This document shows positions 56,778 through 64,000 of a DNA stretch of 64,000 nucleotides, one piece after another. The stretch covers positions 2,947,359 through 3,011,358 of the forward strand of contig JANAVB010044018.1 in the NCBI GenBank assembly GCA_029216955.1. Reading direction: 5' to 3'. The stretch is from Iris pallida (lineage: Eukaryota; Streptophyta; Magnoliopsida; Asparagales; Iridaceae). The translations under genes were made by a program, and so were the position numbers. Every line of letters starts with the position of its first letter. Position 1 is the first letter of the stretch. The notes under the pieces were generated by a model. That model had not been told where the DNA came from and ran no database searches. It saw nothing but the letters and a program-made list of their open reading frames with translations.

Positions 56778-59700
56778 TTAAAAATCATAACCCATCTTCT
56801 TCATGAGAAGGATAGATTGTTGACTGTACAAGTGAGTAGGCAGTGGACTTTCAACAGGTGGTTCCATAGAGGAAGAAGAAGAAATCCCTGTAACTATAGG
56901 AGAATGAGGAATAACCGTCTCTGCAGCTACGGGAGGAAAATGATTCGAGATACGAGGAAAAATTCCTGTAGGAGCCTTTTCAGGATCTGGAATAACATGA
57001 GAAATCATGTTGCAGGTTTTGACTTTCTTACCTTTCTCGGATTTTGAAGTTTTACCTTCACCTTCCATTTCAGGTATTAAGTCAGGATGTACCCACATAA
57101 TCTTACCATTTTTTAATATAAGAGGTAACAATCCTTCATTTTCCTCCCTGGCAGGCGGGATATTCAAAATCTTCATCGTCGCCTTTGGAATTGGGACAAT
57201 TCCATCTGGTACTTGTTGTGGAGGAAAATCTCCAAATTGAAGAGAAACCATATTGGTTGTAACCGTATGGTCATCATTGGTTAAAGCAATGGCACCACCA
57301 TTTATCAGCTCTTGGATTTTCTTCTTCAAAACATAGCAAGCACTGGTAGGATGATTAATGTATCTATGATAGATATAATATTTGGGATTGTCAGTCAGAT
57401 TCACCTTATTGGGCCTCTTTAGCTCTGGAATCTGAAGTTTGCCACTCTTCACCAGACATTGGAATATCCCTGGGATATCACTTTCGTCAAAAGAGTATTC
57501 TTCTTTTGGCCTGGAAGATTTCTGATTATTCGGCATCATTTTATTCTTGGAAAGATTGACCATAAGAGTGTCTTTCCCTTTCATATTACGATTGCCGGAA
57601 TTATTACCAGGATTACTTTTCTTTCCTTTATCCTCAGAGGCGAAAATCATCCCATGTTCACGAGCCAACCTACCATTGGTCTCGGCGGAAACTGCTGCTA
57701 TGATAAACGAAGCCCAATCTATGAATTGAAAACCCGTGAAGACAACGATGGATGGTCGCATATTCATCATACATGTATCAATCAGTGCTGAATCTGGCAT
57801 ACCAGGGGGCATCTTTAAAGTTGTCTGTCGGAAACGTTCAATGAACGTCCGAGTATCTTCTTTCTCCTTTTGTTTGATTTCTATTAAGGAGGACATGTTC
57901 ATGTCCATACCTCCTTCATAGAAACGGAAGAGAAATATTGCCTTAAATTCGTCAAAAGACGAAATGCAATTGTCGGGTAAACTACGATACCAGTCGTAAG
58001 CTGAACCCGTCAAGCATCCAATAAATACTCTAGTGAGAAGAGCATCATTTTTCTGCAAATGTACAGTCATAATATCAAAGTAATTGATATACTGACTAGG
58101 AGAAGCCTTTCCATCAAACAATACCATGGACTGTGGCTTGAATTTCGGTAGAAAAGGTACATCATTCCAATGAGGAGGATAAGGTTGCTTAATCCCTAAC
58201 CTCTGGAGTTGATCCTTTTGCTTCAAAACTTCAAACTGTGCTTTGAGCTCACGCACTTGTTGAATGGCTTCACTGGTTTGTGGAAGCACATTTGATTGAA
58301 AAGTTGTTGGTTGTACCGTAATCCCCACCGGAGATGGTACATCTTCTGGAATGATGGGATCTGGAGATGCAGAATTTTGGTTAACATCAGGCTCTTGGAT
58401 ATTCAAAGGTATATCAACCCCTTGGCTATCTTGAGTTGGTGCTGCTGCCTGAACCGGTGTTACAATTGCTGGTTGAGCAGTTTGCTGAGCCATTATTATC
58501 TGGTGCATGCTTTGCATCATGTTAAGCATGTCTTTCAATGATTGCTCAACAGCAGTGAGACGTTGTTCTGTATTAACTAATGACGTCTCTGGTTCATCAC
58601 CAATAGCGTAGGATTCAACATCTCTTGAAGATACAGAAGGATTAGTATAGAAGTATGAATCAACACTATCAGTTTTGGACTCAAGAGATTGAGTACCCCC
58701 AGCTTCAGAATCAGAAGTCTGCAATTGTCTTTGTCTTCTTGATCGAGTATTCTGATATACTCCTTCAAAGGAATCAAGAAGACTGTTGAATTGTTGTTGA
58801 CCTGGGGTTTGGGACGTGTTCCGTCTAGGATGTCGTCCTCTGTTGGTGTGAGATGCCATGTTGACTGACGCATATGATAACTCATCAGCTTGTTGTTGGG
58901 GTGCATTAAAATTCAATCGATCAAAAACTGACCGTTTGGAAGCCGAGCAACAACATTTGATCACAATCTGGTGACACTCACAGTGATGATTTTCTTGGGG
59001 GAGCGTCACGGGAGATTGTCTATTTTTACGCTTTTGCATTAGCAATTCACGTAAATCAGAAGTGGTAGAAGGAGTAGTCTTCTTTATTACATTTGGGGTA
59101 GCAAAACGTTTAGTCCCTTGTGTATAAAGAAGATTGCTGGCTGCATTCGCAGAACCAAACTGTACATTTTCACGCGTTTGGAGTTGTGTACGCAAATCTT
59201 GAGATTTTTGACCACGAAGGACTCCATTTTCATTGCGTGTGATTTGTAGGTTTGGTACTTTATGTAGAGCAGTATAAGAAGGCTGTTGATGTAGAACTGA
59301 AGCTTTACCAACAATATTTTTACGCTGTATGCATTTAGGTACATTCACATTAGATGTAAAAATATCGTTGCGAATTTTATCTACACTGTGACAGACAGGA
59401 TACTTACCTTTATGCGTAGAGCGCAAAAATTGATTATCTACCTCGTCACAGACGGAAGATTTTCTTTTACGCGAAGAGCATAATTTTTGTGTGTCTACCA
59501 CGTCACAGACGGGAGACTTATTTTTACACTTCGAAGCACAAGCATTAGAGTCTGCCTCATTACAAATGAGAGACTCGTTCTTATGTACTAAGCGTAAAAT
59601 TTGGTTTTTACCCACTGGGCATAAAACCTGATTATCTTCACCGTCACAGACGAGAGATAACTTGCCACACTTAGAGTGCAACGCTGAAGTAAGGACTGCC

Positions 59701-59990
59701 TCGTTACGAACGGGAGCCCCTACGACAGGAGTGGGAAGAATTCCCTTGCCCTCAGAAGCAACAGAGAGATCAGAAGCTATTTTGGATTTAGGAATCCAAA
59801 CATTTCGTGCTTTGCGAGATTTTTGAACATTGGAGCGGCGAGAACCACCCCCAGTTCGGAGCATTTCTTCATAAGCAGTCTGGTCGAAGTGTACAACCAG
59901 AATCTTCTTTGTCGATCCAATCGACACATCATCGTATTGTGCAATTGCCTCCTCGTCAGAGGAGAAGGTATTTCCCAGCAGAGTCGCCAT
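56778..59990 (-). CDS. T1 gag, nearly intact
   Basis: The reading frame of 1,070 codons starts at ATG 59990 inside the primer site (MATLLG). Residues about 10-70 carry FSSDE and VVHFDQTAYEEML. Residues about 120-260 hold Cys-rich repeats of 19-20 residues around VCDxxDxQxL, overlapping GCGTAAA motifs. SVFDRL follows near residue 355. A coiled segment (about 485-520) precedes the Retrotrans_gag core near residues 600-760, with FDGKASPSQYINYFD, AYDWYRSLPDNC and FIERFRQTTLKMPPG. A YHRYINHPTSACYVLK block near residue 870 matches the His/Cys motif of Tat gag. It forms the particle and nucleocapsid. It is the longest open frame in the window. The terminal stop is probably a mutation, as the frame continues into protease. 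Confidence 0.88.
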   Translation of the reverse strand: MATLLGNTFSSDEEAIAQYDDVSIGSTKKILVVHFDQTAYEEMLRTGGGSRRSNVQKSRKARNVWIPKSKIASDLSVASEGKGILPTPVVGAPVRNEAVLTSALHSKCGKLSLVCDGEDNQVLCPVGKNQILRLVHKNESLICNEADSNACASKCKNKSPVCDVVDTQKLCSSRKRKSSVCDEVDNQFLRSTHKGKYPVCHSVDKIRNDIFTSNVNVPKCIQRKNIVGKASVLHQQPSYTALHKVPNLQITRNENGVLRGQKSQDLRTQLQTRENVQFGSANAASNLLYTQGTKRFATPNVIKKTTPSTTSDLRELLMQKRKNRQSPVTLPQENHHCECHQIVIKCCCSASKRSVFDRLNFNAPQQQADELSYASVNMASHTNRGRHPRRNTSQTPGQQQFNSLLDSFEGVYQNTRSRRQRQLQTSDSEAGGTQSLESKTDSVDSYFYTNPSVSSRDVESYAIGDEPETSLVNTEQRLTAVEQSLKDMLNMMQSMHQIIMAQQTAQPAIVTPVQAAAPTQDSQGVDIPLNIQEPDVNQNSASPDPIIPEDVPSPVGITVQPTTFQSNVLPQTSEAIQQVRELKAQFEVLKQKDQLQRLGIKQPYPPHWNDVPFLPKFKPQSMVLFDGKASPSQYINYFDIMTVHLQKNDALLTRVFIGCLTGSAYDWYRSLPDNCISSFDEFKAIFLFRFYEGGMDMNMSSLIEIKQKEKEDTRTFIERFRQTTLKMPPGMPDSALIDTCMMNMRPSIVVFTGFQFIDWASFIIAAVSAETNGRLAREHGMIFASEDKGKKSNPGNNSGNRNMKGKDTLMVNLSKNKMMPNNQKSSRPKEEYSFDESDIPGIFQCLVKSGKLQIPELKRPNKVNLTDNPKYYIYHRYINHPTSACYVLKKKIQELINGGAIALTNDDHTVTTNMVSLQFGDFPPQQVPDGIVPIPKATMKILNIPPAREENEGLLPLILKNGKIMWVHPDLIPEMEGEGKTSKSEKGKKVKTCNMISHVIPDPEKAPTGIFPRISNHFPPVAAETVIPHSPIVTGISSSSSMEPPVESPLPTHLYSQQSILLMKKMGYDF
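59971..59990 (-). promoter_or_regulatory. Primer binding site of T1, overlapping the gag start
   Basis: The minus strand reads ATGGCGACTCTGCTGGG just past the 5' LTR. TGGCGACTC is the Tat/Ogre primer type, reported as complementary to tRNA-Arg. Translation from this ATG gives MATLLG, the same in T2, so the primer site is also coding. Confidence 0.85.
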
Positions 59991-59993
59991 TTT

Positions 59994-61084
59994 TGTTTCA
60001 CTTAACAAAATGCCTGGAAATCAGATTTTGAAAATAAAACGAAAAAAAGTACAAGAAGTACAAATTTGATTCTGGGAAGTATTGCTATGGAAGTCTGATC
60101 TGTAAATGATCACTTTGTTCCTTGGACCATACGATGATGATGAAGATCACTTCTAGAAGATGAACAATTGGAAGAACTAAGTCACCAGAAAGGTATCGAC
60201 GCACTTGGACACTAATGGCGAGGCCAAATGCTTTCCTGCTTTGCTTTACTCTGTTCTGGAAGAAAAGTTGAAGAAGAATGCTCCGAAAAATCAAAGTCTC
60301 TGGGCTCTGATCTCTATGTATTCCCTCCTTTCCCTCTGTCTGTCTATATGAGAAAAATCAGTCTATTTATAGACTTGGTTTCTTGTGCGTAAAAACTCAG
60401 CAAAAGTTTCGTCTTTACGCTGACAACTGCCACCCATGACCAAAGTTATTCTTAGCATACGTTGACACGTGTCCCATCATTTCAATAAGAATAGGTTGCA
60501 CGTACACACGTTCTTCGAGATGTGTGGCATGAAAGCCATGTAGGCAAACCACGTTCTGAATTGGAATAGGGTGTAAAACAACCCAAATATACCCTGAGCG
60601 TAAAGTAGTAGACTAGGCGTACAATAGCCCAGATGTAGACTTCCCGCGTAAAGTGGTTGTTAAATAACCTTGAGCGTAAAAGTAGCCCAAATAAACCTTA
60701 CGCACACGTCAGCCATTGAGCGTAAAAACTCGTATAGTCTCCGTGCGTAAAAGAAGCCATATTATGAGTGTAAAGAGGCTCAGTCCACATACTAAATGAC
60801 AAATGGGCCTCTGTGTAAAACAAATCTCTTTGATTTCTGTGATATATGCCATCATTAAATCTTTATGTCAGACTTTGCATTAAATGCAAGACTTGACAGC
60901 TTTGTCCAGCGTAAAAGTGGCTAGCCTGTCTTGGGCGTAAAATCATTAGCTTTTACCCGGGCGTAAAATGATTAGCCTGCTTCGGGCGTAAAATTAGTCG
61001 CTCTTTGGCGTAAAGTGGATCGATTTGAATGGAATGATCCTTATCTTTGACTCATTCTTATGAAGCACTTTTTACGCTCCTACA
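59994..61084 (-). repeat. 5' LTR of T1
   Basis: This 1091-bp copy closely matches 47908-48999, with substitutions spread thinly. It carries the same GCGTAAA/TTTACGC array and a minus-strand TATA box at 60364-60371. It is followed by the target duplication GCCAC. Confidence 0.93.
60364..60371 (-). promoter_or_regulatory. TATA box of the T1 5' LTR
   Basis: The minus strand reads TATAAATA about 370 bp before the primer site, suited to drive gag. The same sequence is used by the plus-strand gene promoter at 49179. Confidence 0.65.
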
Positions 61085-63545
61085 GCCACGTGCCAAAAAC
61101 TTTCTTGTATTGATCAAGCCAACATATTATCATCTCCCATGTGCAACTTTCATTTTCAGCAACATTAATTTCGAGGGTCATTCAAAATTGCATTCACTTT
61201 CATCGATCTCGACTACGTGCACTATCCCATCGCGTCGTACACTTATTCTCAATTTCGATCCTATTATCCATCAATGAAGTTATTCCGACTGTCTCAAGGC
61301 AACTACTATCAATTTGTGCAACTCAATATGATTTGACCGACCAACCAATTCAAATAAATTCTGACATTCCAAGTAAAGGCGACCAAGTTCGTAACCAATA
61401 TGATCCGTCATTCCATCCGACGTTGTAATATCAAATTTTCCAATTCTTTATTCCATTTCGATGTTAGTTCACGACATATCTCACTCATTTCGACTATACC
61501 CACACAAAATCAATAGGGACATCCTAAGGGTTTTCAACAGACAACTTAGTCTTCCGTCAAGTCTGTACGGTCAACTATTCTAAGCTAAACCAGATATTCA
61601 GCTAACTCATCTGAGATGGATAGTTAATTGGGACATATTCTTATGTTAGAGGAAACCAATTCTTATCATAGGGACTCTATCTTATCTCAGGGACAATCTA
61701 TGATCCGACAAATCTAAGGGACATGAGACGCTACCCCAATCTTATGAACTTAATCCCAAATTCGAACAAATGAAATATCATTGCCGACCACTCTAAAAGT
61801 TAGGCAACCAACCGATACTCTAGGGTCAAGTCTGTCAACCCATAGTCATCCTTGGGATGTATCCAGCAAAGTTATTCTAGACTTACCCACAACCGACAAA
61901 ATCCATCCATTAATTCTTACGGGTCAATCTCGAAGTAGTCATATAAATTTTATCAATCGAACATCCAATCTTCAATTTTTATTTGCATAGACGCGACATC
62001 ACCTGCTTAATCCAATTTGTATTCTCATATCATACTCAATTGTGTCTATTCAATCGGGCCAACTATTCTGAGTCATGATCCAATATTGCTACCTCAATAG
62101 TCTATCATTTATAATCTTTTTCCTTCAGTCTCTTTGTGACATATTCGATTTCCACATTTCTGTTCATCTATACGGTCTGTACTCTTTAACCAATAAATAA
62201 GGCAACAATATAATTGTATTTCTTTCGAAAGCATCCTTTATGAATTATTTGCTAGCACCAAACACGGTCATCACTTAGCAACTCACGTTAACCGTCAATA
62301 TTCATTTTGCATTATCTCCTTGTGATTCCAAAAGAATATTCATTATTCGTGCACCGATCCAATCTCTATGACACCAATCATTAACATTCGTATATCGGTC
62401 GTCTAGTTGAATATGACATAACTCGTTTAACTAAGTCATAATCCAACAATTCTATATATTCTATCCAAAATTGTTATTCATGCGACAACATCATCCGTCG
62501 ATAGGGTCTATCACATATTGGTGCACTTCAATATTTATTTGTTTTTCGGCCATCAGAGTCTCATAAGGAACATCTACACTTATATGTACCAAGGGAAATG
62601 TGCTCATTCTCTATGCCTCAAAATAATTAAGGTTCATAACTTGTTAATTTGGGACACATCAATTTTCTCAAGCACAACTGCTCATGTGCAAATGCCATCT
62701 ATTTTCTCAAATCCATTCTCTACTTTTGGGTCGCTGATGCAACTTTATGCATCTTCTGAATCATTTGCAACATCTCAATTACTCCTATCATCACCATTAA
62801 TTTGTCAATGTCTAACGTATAATTCCATCTACTCAATTCCAACATCATTCTATATTCGGATTATATTATTCTTCCAAAATCTTTCGATAGCAATACCACA
62901 TCATCGTTACTGAGCCTACAATCCTTTTACCCAACTGATTCAAGTCATCACCTGAATCTAAAATTTATACCATTCCCAACCAAGACATTCATTTTATATT
63001 CCCAATTTCTCATTATCCAGCATAATTCTAACCATCACAATCTTGCAACGAGTTATCCGAACTTAATTATCAAGGGACATGTCTAGCCGTCGTATATCAA
63101 TCGTAATACCAGCTACAACTCGATACTATCCAATACCTTACAGGTAAAACGTCACCATACTATAAACATGATCAAGGGATATCTTATCATTAAAAGGGTA
63201 GAGGCATATACCACTAAGAGCTTAAGCCATTCCCGACACAATATTCCTCTTTTGCACTGATCAACGTCCATTCTGGATTATCCATCCCACAATGGCTCTA
63301 TTGACCATGAATACCAATTAGTTCCTTCGCATCTGAAACATAACCAAGCCTACACATAACCCAACTCAAAGATTCTGTCGATTCTCATTCACTGAAGTCA
63401 TGCACAATTTCTGTTCTAACATCCCATGTCTTTCTATACTTAAGGTACTAAGCACACATTACCAACTTATTACTGTATTGTATCATTGTTATTCATTTTG
63501 GTATCATTAAGAATTCAATAAAGCACACATATCACAACCCACATA
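61085..63545 (-). mobile_element. Gypsy B interior, right part
   Basis: This resumes gypsy B after the T1 insertion. It has no gag-pol frame. Blocks such as TCTAGGGTCAAGTCTGTC and TCTAGACTTACCCA near 61800-61890 match TCTAGGGTCAAGTCTATC and the same following word near 3029-3095 in gypsy A, confirming the family link and minus orientation. The 5' LTR and primer site are not reached before a different LTR-like sequence starts at 63546. Confidence 0.75.
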
Positions 63546-64000
63546 TGTCACGACCCGCACCCAGTGTAAGCGCACGAGACTGTGGGTACGTCTAACCTAC
63601 GCCACAGTGTCGGCGGTAGAATGTTGTCCTAGGTCTCAAACAACATCTAACACAATATAAAGGTACCTGTACAGAATATACTCTCCAATCGGAGGACAAC
63701 TAAGAAGATACAACTCAATCACAATATCTAGAGATGGATAATCAACACAATATAAGATAGAAGGAAATACTCAAGGTAAGATACAAGTCCATAATGAAAT
63801 GAGTTTAAGGTGTTATCAACACCACACAGAATCAAATTCAACTCAAAAGTAGCTAAAACATAACCAAATAGCAACTCTAGCAGTCTAGCCTAGGAACTAT
63901 AGTAGTCTCCTCTGAGCTAACTGGATCCTCCTGAGGGTCTAGATCGCAGGTGTCATCTATATCCGTGCCATAATAGGTGGTGCAAAAGTCCTCCAAGTTC
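63546..64000. repeat. Probable edge of another gypsy LTR
   Basis: TGTCACGACCCGCACCC is a common terminal sequence of plant gypsy LTRs. It differs from the LTRs of gypsy A and B, so it may be a further insertion in gypsy B. The window ends before a partner or coding sequence appears. Confidence 0.4.

Larger units (their letters stand above)
47908..61084 (-). mobile_element. Tat element T1: 13.2-kb Tat-lineage element with gag, protease and a large plus-strand gene
   Basis: LTRs 47908-48999 and 59994-61084 begin TGTTTCACTT and end GCTCCTACA. The target duplication is GCCAC at 47903-47907 and 61085-61089. The primer site TGGCGACTCTGCTGGG and the polypurine tract GAAGGGGGTCT place it in the Tat/Ogre group on the minus strand. 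Gag and protease are in one frame with a few stops. RT, RNase H and integrase are absent. A spliced plus-strand gene occupies 49283-54118. The motif GCGTAAA/TTTACGC is highly repeated in the LTRs, in the promoter and intron of that gene, and in gag. It is inserted in gypsy B. Confidence 0.93.

Overview
This window is plant nuclear DNA, most likely from a eudicot with a repeat-rich genome. It is a nest of transposable elements. I see no intact cellular gene, no rRNA or tRNA gene, and no CRISPR array or other bacterial feature. The evidence for a plant is: Ty3/gypsy, Ty1/copia, CACTA and plant-type LINE elements; tRNA-iMet and Tat-type primer sites; plant-mobile-domain proteins; and captured exons resembling LEUNIG_HOMOLOG and dolichol kinase. 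The species cannot be fixed from the sequence.

Layout. 1-6874: gypsy A, a minus-strand Ty3/gypsy element with LTRs of about 2.2 kb and a non-coding interior, inserted into a LINE. 6875-9521: broken, rearranged minus-strand LINE. 9806-18385: SIRE-like Ty1/copia element (TSD ATCTA) without an integrase core but with an extra 3' ORF. 18964-26315: non-autonomous CACTA transposon (TSD TTT) carrying captured gene fragments. 26434-35405: gypsy D, a large non-coding element (TSD CTTGA) with 2.9-kb LTRs holding a GC-rich island. 35586-43094: Tat element T2 (TSD GGAAG). 44763-45497: gag fragment of gypsy C, interrupted by gypsy B (LTR 45498-47144; interior 47145-47907 and 61085-63545). Gypsy B is itself split by Tat element T1 at 47908-61084 (TSD GCCAC). 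63546-64000 looks like the edge of another LTR. The four insertions between 9.8 and 43.1 kb sit in only about 1 kb of older sequence.

The most interesting biology is in T1 and T2. Both lie on the minus strand and start gag inside the primer binding site. Both have lost reverse transcriptase, and both keep a separate plus-strand gene with its own TATA box, a first exon beginning MAPK, and an intron at the same position and phase. In T1 that gene encodes a plant-mobile-domain-like protein of about 1,450 codons. Each element also carries its own short motif (GCGTAAA in T1, CCGCAT in T2) at high density in the LTRs, the first intron of the plus-strand gene and the N-terminal gag coding repeats. 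The copia element shows a weaker parallel: an inverted GAGTTC-N5-GAACTC motif in its LTRs and again just upstream of its extra MAPK-starting ORF. A self-recognition system (element-encoded DNA-binding protein plus dispersed cognate motif, by analogy with VANC/VANDAL) is a testable inference, not a demonstrated fact.
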